64,000 nucleotides of DNA, from NCBI GenBank assembly GCA_003565775.1, contig PXAT01000138.1:46023-110022 (forward strand). The letters are read 5' to 3'. The translations under genes and the position numbers were made by a program. This document shows, piece after piece, positions 39,534-48,482 of this stretch (positions are counted from its first letter, which is position 1; every line of letters begins with the position of its first letter). This stretch comes from Ectothiorhodospiraceae bacterium (GTDB lineage Bacteria; Pseudomonadota; Gammaproteobacteria; Nitrococcales; Aquisalimonadaceae). A model generated the notes under the pieces. That model was not told the origin of the DNA. It saw only the letters and a list, made by a program, of their open reading frames with translations, and ran no database searches.

Positions 39534-40406
39534 TCAGGTGGACAGCGAACTCACGTCCGATCGAACAGTATCGACCTGAATCGTGCGCCGATGATCGAGC
39601 GCCGGGAAACGCTGCCGCAGGCTGAGCAGGGCTTCCCGATCGAAGTCGGCAAACGCCACGCCACAGCCACGACCGAGGGAATCCAGCACCCGCCCCCAGG
39701 GGTCGACGATCATGCTCGCACCATGAGTCTCGCGGCCGTTGAGATGAAAGCCGCCCTGATTGGCAGCCACCACATAGCATAGATTCTCGATGGCCCTGGC
39801 CCGCAGCAGCGGTCGCCAGTGTGCTTCGCCGGTCCTTGCGGTAAAGGCAGAGGGCACGACAATAAGTTCCGCGCCCTGTGCCACCAGTGCACGATAAAGC
39901 TCGGGGAACCGCAGATCGTAGCAGATGGACAGACCGATGCCGCCGAACGGCGTTTCCACCACAACGGCACGCTCCCCCGGCTCCAGGGTCCGTGATTCGC
40001 GATACTGCTCCTCTTCCGAGACCCGCACATCGAACAAGTGCAGCTTGTCGTAGCGCGCCACCCGTCGCCCGCCATTATCGAACACCAGGCAACTCTGACG
40101 CGCGCGCTGCGGATCCCGGCCGTGCATCGGCAACGATCCGGCGATCAGCCAGAGCCCGTGACTGGCCGCCAGTTCGGCCAGCAGGTCCTGCAGCGGACCA
40201 CCCTCGTCGGCTTCGCGGATGGCCAGCTTGTCGGTCTCGTTACGCCCCATCAGAAAGGCATTCTCGGGCAACAGGACCAGATCCGCGCCACCGTCGGCGG
40301 CCAGTGCCACCAGCCGTCGGATTTCGGCAACGTTCGAACTGACGCGGCCGCCGGAGGCCATTTGCACGGCGGCAAGCCGCGGCGCGCCGGATGATGCTGT
40401 CTGCAT
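39534..40406 (-). CDS. Carbon-nitrogen hydrolase (Nit1-like amidase)
   Basis: Nitrilase-superfamily amidase of 290 residues. The catalytic triad is E48 (LLPENAF), K121 ([10 protein letters not shown]) and C162 ([11 protein letters not shown]). The [11 protein letters not shown] and [15 protein letters not shown] segments match the Nit1/deaminated-glutathione amidase branch, a metabolite-repair enzyme. Biochemical specificity cannot be proved from sequence. The location between yhdP and tldD is also seen in Pseudomonas-like genomes. Confidence 0.9.
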   Translation of the reverse strand: MQTASSGAPRLAAVQMASGGRVSSNVAEIRRLVALAADGGADLVLLPENAFLMGRNETDKLAIREADEGGPLQDLLAELAASHGLWLIAGSLPMHGRDPQRARQSCLVFDNGGRRVARYDKLHLFDVRVSEEEQYRESRTLEPGERAVVVETPFGGIGLSICYDLRFPELYRALVAQGAELIVVPSAFTARTGEAHWRPLLRARAIENLCYVVAANQGGFHLNGRETHGASMIVDPWGRVLDSLGRGCGVAFADFDREALLSLRQRFPALDHRRTIQVDTVRSDVSSLST

Positions 40407-40486
40407 GGCTACCCCTGTGCTATCGCAAATCCGGTCGCGACGAATCCCCGAGACGGCCCGCCGCGACCACCTGCCGGTACAGCCGC

Positions 40487-43400
40487 TCAGCGTGGCTGGG
40501 AGCCGATCCGGCCCGGCCGCGTCCGCGGTGCCGGCTCGTCGTCCGCGTCACCCTCGACGGCCGGCAAGCTTGTACCCAGACGACCGACCCGCTCGATCAG
40601 CGGGTCATTCCATGGTCCCGTGATGCGGTACTCCGCCCGCGCCACACCGTCAACACCGGCCCGGAACAACTGCTCCAGAAGCAACATCGCGGCCGCACCG
40701 GGCAGCCCGCCAACCAGACCACCGACCAGCGGCAGAGTGGTCGAGGCCTTGGGCGTGACGGTGACCTTCTGATCATACTTCCGCTGCCGCAGGTCCACCG
40801 GGCCGGTCACTGCAATATGCGCTGACGGCCCGTCCATGAACAGTGTTTCCGGCGTCGCGATACCGCCGTCGAAGCTTAACTCGGCCTCGAGTCTGTCGTA
40901 GGCAAAGCCTTCCTGGAAGACATCCCCGAAATCCAGATTCAGGCGACGCGGGATCAAGGCCACGCTGAACAGGCCGAACAGCCGTCCGGCGCCAGGCTCG
41001 ACCTGGACCAGTTGCCCGTCGCGCAGGCTGAGCGAGAGCTCGCCCTTCATCTCCGCCATGGTCAGCGCTGCCGGACCACCGGGCCAGCGCAGGTCGGCAT
41101 GCGACACACCGGAGCCGCCGCGTTTGGCGTCGGCATGACCGAAACCCGCAAGCAATGCGCCGGCATCTTCACTGCGCAATTCCGAGCGCCAGTGCACACC
41201 CGAAGCGGTATCCCAGTAGCCGGTCGCATCCAGTCTGTGATCCGGACCCTCGAGGCGCACGGCCTGCAGCGTATAGCGTGTCCCGCCATCACTGACAGCA
41301 GCATCCAGCCTCAGAGCACCCAGCGGCTGTGAGTCGAAACGCAGATCGGCGATACGTACCGCTGCGGCCGGAAGATCGTCCGGCTGCAACGAGCCCAGCG
41401 CGTTGTCCTGCCCGGCCACCGGCTCCACCCCGCTTGCAGCCAGGGCCGCAAAGCCTCTCAGGTTCAGATACTCGAGGTCGACGGTGAGCGGTTCGGTCCC
41501 GGTCGTGGGCTGTGGCACCAGCAGGCTGCCTACCATGTCCTCGCCGGACAGCGTCACGTCGAAACCGGCAGTCTCGCGCACACCGAACACCTCCAGCCCG
41601 CGCAGGCTGAGATCACCCAGGCGCAACTCGGCAACGTCCAGGTCCAGCCAGCGCAGCGGCAGGCCGTCGCCCGGATCATCATCGGCCGGAGAGCGCGCTT
41701 GCCACTCACGCATCCAGGCACCCAGATCCAACGTCTCGATGCGACCGGTCAGTTCCAGCCCGGTGGTCGTCGGTACTCGCGGCAGGCCCTCGCCGAGCCG
41801 CACCGAGAGGCGATCCGGCGTCGTACCATCCAGCACCAGCAGCATGCGTGCGCGGTCGCCGATGGCCACGTTGATGTCCCGGACACCGTCATCCACGTCG
41901 AAGTCCACGCGCAGCGGCAGGCGCGTGTTCGGGGCCTTGTCCAGCGGCGCCGGCAGCGCACTGCCCACTCCCTCCAGCCCGGATCGGAATGCAAGCCTCG
42001 CCAGGGGCGCATCATCCGGTCGCCCGCCGAAGTCCGGCAGTTCCGCCCGCACCTGCAGATCGGTTGCCCCGTCGAGAAAATCCAGCGCCGGGAAACGCTC
42101 TGCCAGCGTCCGTGCCGGGAGGTCCCGAATGTCCGCCTCCAGCGTAATCCGGCCCGGCTGATCGAGGTGCGAGCGCAGTCGGAAAGGTGCGCCGTGAAAG
42201 CGTCCGCGCAGATCCTCGGCAAGGATTCCCCGCTCTGTGAAAGCGACAGCGCCGGACAGGGCCTCGGCCCGCAAGTCCCAGTCCGGCACCGAGAAGACGG
42301 CATCATCCACCTCGATCCGGCCATCAAGCGACAGGGGCTGGCCCCGGAACGGGACCTCCAGACGCAGCGCCAGCGGGTGCCGCCCGTCCAGTTCCATCGC
42401 TGCCAGCGTTTCCCCGAGACCTTCGCCGGCCAGCGGCATGCCGCGCAGAAAATCCAGATAGGCGGCGCCATCCGCCGTCACACGACCGTCGATGATCAGC
42501 GAGGTCTGACCCAGGACGGCAATGCGGGCGGTGACGTCCTCCACCTCGGCATCGGCAATCTGTCCGCGCTCGGCGTTGATATCCATGGAGCGCCCATAGA
42601 AATGTAGAGTGCCGTCAAGCCCCCGCAGACCTGGCCACTCCGGCCAGTAATTGAGTTCGGCATCCTGCAACTGCGCCACCACCTCGAACCGCCCGTTGTC
42701 CTGGTCGAACGGGAAATCGGGGGCGAAGCCGCGCACGTCCACATCGGCCTGCGTCACCGTTCCGCTCAGGACGCTGCGATCGAGCCAGTCCACGAGCGCG
42801 GCCGGCATGATGCCGACCGGAAGGTACCGACCGGTACTCGCCACGTTGCCGTCGGCGCCCTGCAGCCGGGCGTGGAGATCGAGAAACAGCGGTGCGCCAT
42901 CGCGCTGCCCGAGCAGGGCGTGCCCATAAAGCAGCCCTTCCTCGGTCATCAGACGCAGCCGGCGCAGATCCAGTGCCCAATCGGCCCCGTCCTGCTGCAG
43001 CTGCCCCTCGGCCGCGAGCCGCTGCAATGGCAAGGGTGAACGAAACAGGCGCGGGAAACGCACGTCACCGGCCCCCAGCTCCAGCTGGAATGCCGCCTGT
43101 CGGGTCGTGCTCTCCCGCGGCTGCAACAAGGGCCCGAGGCCCTGCGCGAGCTGCACCCAGAGCTGAGCGTCACCCTCGAAATTGGCTGGCAGGGATTGTC
43201 CGAGATCGCCGAACAGGGCATCGAGCAGAGCCGGACGCCAGCCGGGCACTCGCAGATACCCGCTCACCGGACGATCCTGCAGCGGTCCATCCCGATCCCG
43301 CCAGTGCAGCACCGCCTCCAGCTCATCGCCCCAGTCCTCGGGCAAACGGGCCCGGCCGGCAAGGCGCGGGGGTTGCCCGCGAGCGAGTTGCAGATCCAGT

Positions 43401-43945
43401 TGCAGATCATCCAGTTGAACGCTGTAGCCGCGGCGCAGATCATGAACCCGCAGGCGCCCGTCATGCAGGCGCACCTGCCGCACCTGGTCGCCGATCTGAT
43501 CAAGCCAGTCGAGACCGATATCCGGTCGCGTCGCGGCGCCCGCGCCGATCAGCTGCCAGCGACCATCAAGGGTGCGCTGGGCGATCAGGTCGAGGGACAA
43601 CACATCGATTGCAGTCAGCACCGGACGGCGCTGACGCAGGGTTTGCCGCAGGTTCAGCAGGAAATGCAGCTGCTCGAGTTGCACGCCGCCATCGGCGGTT
43701 TCAGCACCGATGGCGAGACGCTCGACGCTGACAGCCAAACCCGCGCGGCGCCAGTCAACTGCAAGACCCTCGAATTGCACGGTGCGTCCGGCGGCGTCGG
43801 CGAGCAGCTCTTCCAGTGCGTCCTGATAAAGCGGAGCGAGCGCTGGCGCCGCCCGCAGCAGGCTGACCAGCAGCGCCGCGAGCAGCAGCAGGGCCACCAG
43901 CAGGTAAATCGTCCAGCGACTCAGGAATCGACAGAGCGCAAGCAT
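40487..43945 (-). CDS. yhdP: YhdP, AsmA-like intermembrane phospholipid transport protein
   Basis: Very large inner-membrane-anchored, periplasm-spanning protein of 1152 residues (E. coli 1266). An N-terminal membrane helix (about 13-32) is followed by a long repetitive beta-rich region and a C-terminal AsmA-like domain with SLRDGQLVQVEPGAGRLFGL and VTGPVDLRQRKYDQKV. In E. coli YhdP with TamB and YdbH carries phospholipids to the outer membrane. Order rng-yhdP-tldD is conserved with E. coli. A run of arginines and prolines at the extreme C-terminus looks disordered. Confidence 0.93.
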   Translation of the reverse strand: MLALCRFLSRWTIYLLVALLLLAALLVSLLRAAPALAPLYQDALEELLADAAGRTVQFEGLAVDWRRAGLAVSVERLAIGAETADGGVQLEQLHFLLNLRQTLRQRRPVLTAIDVLSLDLIAQRTLDGRWQLIGAGAATRPDIGLDWLDQIGDQVRQVRLHDGRLRVHDLRRGYSVQLDDLQLDLQLARGQPPRLAGRARLPEDWGDELEAVLHWRDRDGPLQDRPVSGYLRVPGWRPALLDALFGDLGQSLPANFEGDAQLWVQLAQGLGPLLQPRESTTRQAAFQLELGAGDVRFPRLFRSPLPLQRLAAEGQLQQDGADWALDLRRLRLMTEEGLLYGHALLGQRDGAPLFLDLHARLQGADGNVASTGRYLPVGIMPAALVDWLDRSVLSGTVTQADVDVRGFAPDFPFDQDNGRFEVVAQLQDAELNYWPEWPGLRGLDGTLHFYGRSMDINAERGQIADAEVEDVTARIAVLGQTSLIIDGRVTADGAAYLDFLRGMPLAGEGLGETLAAMELDGRHPLALRLEVPFRGQPLSLDGRIEVDDAVFSVPDWDLRAEALSGAVAFTERGILAEDLRGRFHGAPFRLRSHLDQPGRITLEADIRDLPARTLAERFPALDFLDGATDLQVRAELPDFGGRPDDAPLARLAFRSGLEGVGSALPAPLDKAPNTRLPLRVDFDVDDGVRDINVAIGDRARMLLVLDGTTPDRLSVRLGEGLPRVPTTTGLELTGRIETLDLGAWMREWQARSPADDDPGDGLPLRWLDLDVAELRLGDLSLRGLEVFGVRETAGFDVTLSGEDMVGSLLVPQPTTGTEPLTVDLEYLNLRGFAALAASGVEPVAGQDNALGSLQPDDLPAAAVRIADLRFDSQPLGALRLDAAVSDGGTRYTLQAVRLEGPDHRLDATGYWDTASGVHWRSELRSEDAGALLAGFGHADAKRGGSGVSHADLRWPGGPAALTMAEMKGELSLSLRDGQLVQVEPGAGRLFGLFSVALIPRRLNLDFGDVFQEGFAYDRLEAELSFDGGIATPETLFMDGPSAHIAVTGPVDLRQRKYDQKVTVTPKASTTLPLVGGLVGGLPGAAAMLLLEQLFRAGVDGVARAEYRITGPWNDPLIERVGRLGTSLPAVEGDADDEPAPRTRPGRIGSQPR

Positions 43946-44078
43946 GTCAGCACAGTCCGACAGAAATCAGGCACCGCATGGGGCATGAGGCGTGGAGCAG
44001 GCGCCGGCCGTTGCTGACGGTGGCGCCGCAGTTGCGAGCCAGATCAGTCTAGTTGGTCTGCGTGCAGGATACAGTGGT

Positions 44079-45551
44079 TTACATGGGGACCACATCGAAC
44101 TGGTCCTGGGCGTACAGGGCTTCTGCCTGCAGCGTGACCGGGAGCTGCAGGAATGCCTCCAGTTCCGCGATACTCAGGCTTTCTTCATCAAGCAGACGAT
44201 CGATAACCGGTACCGCCGCCAGCACCAGCAGCCGCTCGGCATCGAACTGGCGGGCCGCGCGCATCACTTCACGGAAGATCTCGTAGCAGACGGTCTCGGG
44301 GGTCTTCAGCGTGCCACGGCCACCGCAAGTCGGGCAGTTGTCGCACAGCACATGTTCCAGACTCTCACGCGTGCGCTTGCGCGTCATTTCCACCAGGCCA
44401 AGCGCGGAAACGCCACTGATCTGGGTCTTGGCGTGATCCCGGTCCAGGGTCTTCTCCAGTGCGCGCAGGACCTGCCGCTTGTGTTCCTCGTCATGCATGT
44501 CAATGAAATCGATGATGATGATGCCACCGAGATTACGTAACCGTACCTGACGGGCGATGGCTTGTGCCGCCTCCAGATTGGTCTTGAAGATGGTCTCTTC
44601 CAGGTTGCGGCGGCCGACATACCCGCCGGTGTTGACGTCCACCGTGGTCATGGCCTCGGTCTGGTCGATGATCAGGTAACCGCCGGACTTGAGGTCGACC
44701 TTGCGCGACAGGGCGCGCTGCATCTCCTCCTCGACCCCGTAAAGGTCGAATAGCGGACGTTCACCGGGGTAATACTCGACTCGCTCTGCCATGGCCGGAA
44801 AAAATTCCTCGCAGAAAGCCAGCACCTTCTGATAATTCTCCCGCGAGTCCACCCGGATACGCTCGACGTCCGGTGTCACGAGATCCCGCAGCGTACGCAT
44901 GGCGAGGGGCAGATCTTCATGCAGGCAGGTGCCCGGCTTGGCCGGACCGGCATTTTCGGAGACCGCGAGCCACAGCTTCTTGAGAAACAGGCGATCGCTC
45001 TGCAGGGCATCCTGTGTCATCTGCTCGGCCGCGGTTCGAATGATATACCCGCCACAACCGTCCTCATCGGCGAAGGCCTGCGCCAGCTGCCGCAGACGCG
45101 CCCGTTCGGCCTCGTCCTCGATACGCATGGAAATACCGACCGTGGGGTTGTCCGGCAGCAGCACCAGATTGCGCGAGGCCATGGTGATCTGCGTGGTCAG
45201 ACGGGCTCCCTTCGTGCCGATCGGGTCCTTGACCACCTGAACAACGATTTCCTGACCGTCATGCAGCAGTTGCTGGATATCGGGCACCGGCGGACGTTCA
45301 CCGTTTTCACCCTCGGCCAGAGCCGGCCGGACAATGTCCGAGGCATGCAGGAATGCGGTGCGTTCCAGCCCCATATCGATGAACGCGGCCTGCATGCCCG
45401 GCAGAACCCGCTGCACCCGCCCCTTGTAGATGTTGCCGACCAGACCGCGACGCCGCGTGCGTTCGACCGCGACTTCCTGCAGCACGCCGTTTTCCACCAG
45501 GGCCACGCGGGTTTCCTGGGGCGTGCAGTTGATGAGGATTTCTTCCGACAT
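44079..45551 (-). CDS. rng: Ribonuclease G
   Basis: Single-strand endoribonuclease that matures the 5' end of 16S rRNA. The 490-residue product has the S1 domain (about 38-130, starting GNIYKGRVQRVLPGMQAAF), the DNase I-like catalytic region with aspartates in MTTVDVNTGGYVG and GGIIIIDFIDM, and the CPTCGGRG zinc-link. It lacks the long C-terminal degradosome scaffold of RNase E, which separates the two. It lies between maf and yhdP as in E. coli. Confidence 0.96.
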   Translation of the reverse strand: MSEEILINCTPQETRVALVENGVLQEVAVERTRRRGLVGNIYKGRVQRVLPGMQAAFIDMGLERTAFLHASDIVRPALAEGENGERPPVPDIQQLLHDGQEIVVQVVKDPIGTKGARLTTQITMASRNLVLLPDNPTVGISMRIEDEAERARLRQLAQAFADEDGCGGYIIRTAAEQMTQDALQSDRLFLKKLWLAVSENAGPAKPGTCLHEDLPLAMRTLRDLVTPDVERIRVDSRENYQKVLAFCEEFFPAMAERVEYYPGERPLFDLYGVEEEMQRALSRKVDLKSGGYLIIDQTEAMTTVDVNTGGYVGRRNLEETIFKTNLEAAQAIARQVRLRNLGGIIIIDFIDMHDEEHKRQVLRALEKTLDRDHAKTQISGVSALGLVEMTRKRTRESLEHVLCDNCPTCGGRGTLKTPETVCYEIFREVMRAARQFDAERLLVLAAVPVIDRLLDEESLSIAELEAFLQLPVTLQAEALYAQDQFDVVPM

Positions 45552-45570
45552 GGAAGCGATAACGCCTCCG

Positions 45571-46170
45571 CTACCAGGAGCGACGATAGTCGAGATCGAA
45601 TTCCGCCAGCAGGTCCGTCACCTCGTACAGCGGCAGGCCCATGACACCGGAATAGCTGCCCTCGAGATGATTGACGAATACCGCACCCCGCCCCTGAATG
45701 GCGTAGGCGCCAGCCTTGTCCGCCGGCTCACCGGTGGCCCAGTAGGCCTCGATCTCGCCTTCATCCAGCTCCCGGAAACTCACGGTATTCACACTGAGCC
45801 GCGTTGCCTCGCGGTCATCCACCAGCGCCAGACCGGTGAGAACACGATGGCTGCGGCCGGAGAGCTGGCGCAGCATGTCCAGCCCCGCTGCGCGATCCGC
45901 CGGCTGACCCAGAATCGTGCCGTCGTCCAGCACCACGGCGGTATCCGCCGCGAGCACCGGCAGTCGTTCATCGTCGTCACCGAGCTGAGCCCAGCCCGCA
46001 CGCGCCTTTTCCAGCGCCAGACGGATGACGTACACCTCGGCGCTTTCATTCTCGCCGGCGGTCTCGTCCACAGCCACGGTCAGCGACCGGAACGGCAGGC
46101 CGATCTGCTGCAACAATTCGCGCCGCCGCGGCGAGCGGGACGCCAGATAGATCTGTGCTTGCTCCGTCAT
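45571..46170 (-). CDS. maf: Maf-type nucleoside triphosphate pyrophosphatase
   Basis: House-cleaning pyrophosphatase, probably acting on dTTP, UTP and their methylated analogues (YhdE subgroup). The 199-residue product has the [10 protein letters not shown] nucleotide-binding motif near residue 12, [12 protein letters not shown], and the [15 protein letters not shown] and [12 protein letters not shown] segments. The ATG at 46170 was chosen to match the family start. The 219 bases upstream, before rlmH, show no convincing gene. Confidence 0.94.
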   Translation of the reverse strand: MTEQAQIYLASRSPRRRELLQQIGLPFRSLTVAVDETAGENESAEVYVIRLALEKARAGWAQLGDDDERLPVLAADTAVVLDDGTILGQPADRAAGLDMLRQLSGRSHRVLTGLALVDDREATRLSVNTVSFRELDEGEIEAYWATGEPADKAGAYAIQGRGAVFVNHLEGSYSGVMGLPLYEVTDLLAEFDLDYRRSW

Positions 46171-46389
46171 CTTGACCTCGCTGGTTCCATGCCGTGTCTT
46201 CGACCCGTCCGACGCCTGTGCCGCGCCGGCATCCTGCCGGAAATGCGCCGATTGATTGCCGAACCGGGAATTCGCTTCGAGCCCGGCCGCGTTGCGCCGC
46301 TTGATTGCGGGGCACCCTCGCCGCCGCACCGGGACGCGGTGCCTCGGCAGCCATTGCCAGCGCCCATGCCGCTCCCCCGAAACCCGTCC

Positions 46390-46857
46390 CTATCGATGAT
46401 AGGGATGACCGGAGACGATCGTCCAGGCACGGTACAACTGCTCAGCCAGCAGCACGCGGACCAGCATGTGCGGCAGCGTCATGCGTGACAGCGACCAGCG
46501 CGCGTCGGCCCGGGCCAGACAGGACTCGGCCAGACCGTCCGGACCGCCCACCAGAAAGGCCCGATCCCGGCCGTCCTGCCGCCAGTCGGCCAGGTGGCTG
46601 GCCAGCGCATCGGTTGCCTGCTCGCGGCCCCGCTGATCCAGACAGATCACCTCGGCTTCCGGGGGTAGCGCCTGCAACAGGCGGTCGCCCTCGACCTCGC
46701 GGGCCCGCGCGGGATTCGCTCCCTTGCCCCGATCGCCACTCGGCAACTCACGCAGCAGGAGCGGCATTTCCGGGGGCATTCGGCCCGCGTAGATGTGGAA
46801 ACCCTGATCCACCCAGGACGGCATCTTGCGGCCGATGGCAAGGAGGTGCAAACGCAT
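46390..46857 (-). CDS. rlmH: 23S rRNA (pseudouridine1915-N3)-methyltransferase
   Basis: SPOUT-family methyltransferase acting on pseudouridine 1915 in the assembled 70S ribosome. The 155-residue product equals the E. coli length and has the SPOUT knot motifs FLVGGPDGL and LSRMTLPHMLVRVLLAEQLYRA, ending in the family tail HPYHR. It is three bases downstream of rsfS, so the two are probably co-translated. Confidence 0.97.
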   Translation of the reverse strand: MRLHLLAIGRKMPSWVDQGFHIYAGRMPPEMPLLLRELPSGDRGKGANPARAREVEGDRLLQALPPEAEVICLDQRGREQATDALASHLADWRQDGRDRAFLVGGPDGLAESCLARADARWSLSRMTLPHMLVRVLLAEQLYRAWTIVSGHPYHR

Positions 46858-46860
46858 GCC

Positions 46861-47241
46861 TCAGTCGCCGGCCGGCTCGTCGGCCTCGTCCTCGTCGAAC
46901 CCCCAGATCCTCTCCAGGCGATACAGATCCCGCACCCGTGGCAGCATGGCATGGACCACCACATCGGCCAGATCCACCAGAATCCATTCCGCCGATTCCA
47001 CGCCCTCGATACCCAGCGGGCGAATACCGTGCTCGCGCGCATGCTCGACCACGGTATCGGCAATGGAGCGCAGATGACGATTGGACGTGCCGGACACGAT
47101 GATCATGAAATCGGTAATCCCGGTCTTGCCACGCACATCGAGCACGACCGGATCGACCGCCTTGCTGTCCTCCAGCGCGATCATGACCAGATCCCGCAAG
47201 GCCTCGTCCGAGACCACACCCTGCTTTTCGTTGTGTTGCAC
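46861..47241 (-). CDS. rsfS: Ribosomal silencing factor RsfS
   Basis: Binds protein L14 and blocks joining of ribosomal subunits in stationary phase. With the GTG start at 47241 the product is 126 residues; the RsfS core runs from LVMIALEDSKAVDPVVLDV to WILVDLADVVVHAMLPRVR. The GTG directly follows the nadD TAG and has GGAGGAAA about ten bases upstream; an ATG 11 codons earlier lies inside nadD. An acidic tail (FDEDEADEPAGD) ends the protein. Confidence 0.92.
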   Translation of the reverse strand: MQHNEKQGVVSDEALRDLVMIALEDSKAVDPVVLDVRGKTGITDFMIIVSGTSNRHLRSIADTVVEHAREHGIRPLGIEGVESAEWILVDLADVVVHAMLPRVRDLYRLERIWGFDEDEADEPAGD

Positions 47242-47242
47242 G

Positions 47243-47908
47243 CTAGTCGTTTCCTCCGGTCGTAGCCTGTTCACCGCTGTAAAGCCGATGGCTCTGCACC
47301 GACTGCCAGACGGCGTCCGGCAGCAGATAACGCCCCGAGCGACCGGCAGCCAGACGCTCGCGAATCATGCTGGCAGACACTTCGAGTTGCGTCACCGGCT
47401 GATACAGCACCAGCCCGGCCGCTTCCTGCCGCAGCGCGCTCCAGTCGTCCGTTACCCGGCCCCGCGCCCAGTTCTGCAACACCGGGTCATCGGCCGCGGC
47501 CACATGCGGTCGTTGCATGACGACGATATGCGCCAACTCGGCCAGTTCACGCCAGCGATGCCAGGACGGCAGACTGTTGAAACTGTCGGACCCCAGCAGC
47601 AGACAGAGGCGCGCGCCGGGAAAATCCAGGTGCAGAGAATGCAGGGTATCGACGGTGTAGGACACCGCATCGCGGCGCAGCTCGCGATCGTCCACGACCA
47701 GCTGATGCTCGCCATCAATGGCCAGTCGCAACAGCTCCAGTCGCATCCTCGCGTCGACCGCCGGCGTGCCGCGATGCGGCGGAATATGACAGGGCATCAG
47801 CCGGACCTGCTCCAGACCGCCGGCCTCGCAGACATCCAGCGCCGAACGCAGATGCCCCACATGCACCGGATCGAAGGTACCACCCAGAATCCCGAGAAGA
47901 CGACTCAT
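47243..47908 (-). CDS. nadD: Nicotinate-nucleotide adenylyltransferase
   Basis: Adenylates nicotinic acid mononucleotide in NAD synthesis. The 221-residue product has the nucleotidyltransferase motif GGTFDPVHVGH at 9-19 and the SASMIRERLAAGRS motif. GGAGG stands 6-10 bases before the ATG. Only 24 bases further upstream begins a 277-base foldback element, so the leader of nadD is largely repeat sequence; in related genomes holA or proA lies directly upstream. Confidence 0.96.
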   Translation of the reverse strand: MSRLLGILGGTFDPVHVGHLRSALDVCEAGGLEQVRLMPCHIPPHRGTPAVDARMRLELLRLAIDGEHQLVVDDRELRRDAVSYTVDTLHSLHLDFPGARLCLLLGSDSFNSLPSWHRWRELAELAHIVVMQRPHVAAADDPVLQNWARGRVTDDWSALRQEAAGLVLYQPVTQLEVSASMIRERLAAGRSGRYLLPDAVWQSVQSHRLYSGEQATTGGND

Positions 47909-47932
47909 GGCACGCCTCCAGCAACGATTGCC

Positions 47933-48209
47933 CTAGGGAAGCTCTGATCTATTCGCACGGCTGCGTTGGCGTCCACATTTTTCTCGAGGCAAGGCGCGCT
48001 GCGCAGCGCCGCAGTCATTCTGCGGTCAAGCAGCGCAACACAGCAATCGGGGAAAATGCGGCCCAACCCGAAGGGACCGGCCGGTTTTGGCCCCTGGCGG
48101 CGTTGCGTCACCGGCCCGGTAGAATCACTACCGAACCGGCACCGCGCCTTGCCAGATGACCAAAACCGGTCTCGGGCGCAGACGCGGGAATAGATCAGAG
48201 CTTCCCTAG
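47933..48209. repeat. 277-base foldback element, copy 1
   Basis: Perfect 22-base terminal inverted repeats (47933-47954 and 48188-48209) begin CTAGGGAAGCTCTGATCTAT. The match continues imperfectly inward to about 65-70 bases, including GGCAAGGCGCG at the same offset in both arms. No coding frame. It is tandem with copy 2 and shares one CTAG (48206-48209) with it. Confidence 0.9.
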
Positions 48210-48482
48210 GGAAACGCTGAAATATTCGCACGCCTGCGTTGAAGTCCGCATTTTTTTCGAGGCAAGGCGCGCTGCGCAGCGCCACAGTTATTCTGCGGTC
48301 AAGCAGCGCAACACCGCATTCGGGGAAAATGCGGCCCAACCCGGAGGGCACGGCCGGTTTTGGCCCCTGGCGGCGTTGCGTCACCGGCCCGGTAGAATCA
48401 CTACCGGATCGGCACCGCGCCTTGCCGGATGACCACAACCGGTCTCGGACGCAGACGCGGGAATACTTCAGCGTTTCCCTAG
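48206..48482. repeat. 277-base foldback element, copy 2
   Basis: Same length as copy 1, no insertions or deletions, about 25 differences by hand count. Its terminal repeats (48206-48227 and 48461-48482, 21 of 22 matching) read CTAGGGAAACGCTGAAATAT, different from copy 1 but again matching each other. The outer CTAG contains the proA stop codon. Confidence 0.9.

Noticed and set aside
46171..46389. Possible small gene between maf and rlmH
   Set aside because: Frames on both strands run across the neighbouring genes; no start with a ribosome binding site gives a plausible protein within the gap.
47933..48482. CRISPR array or rRNA/tRNA operon as an explanation for the tandem repeats
   Set aside because: There are only two long units with terminal inverted repeats, no spacer-repeat alternation and no tRNA or rRNA signature.
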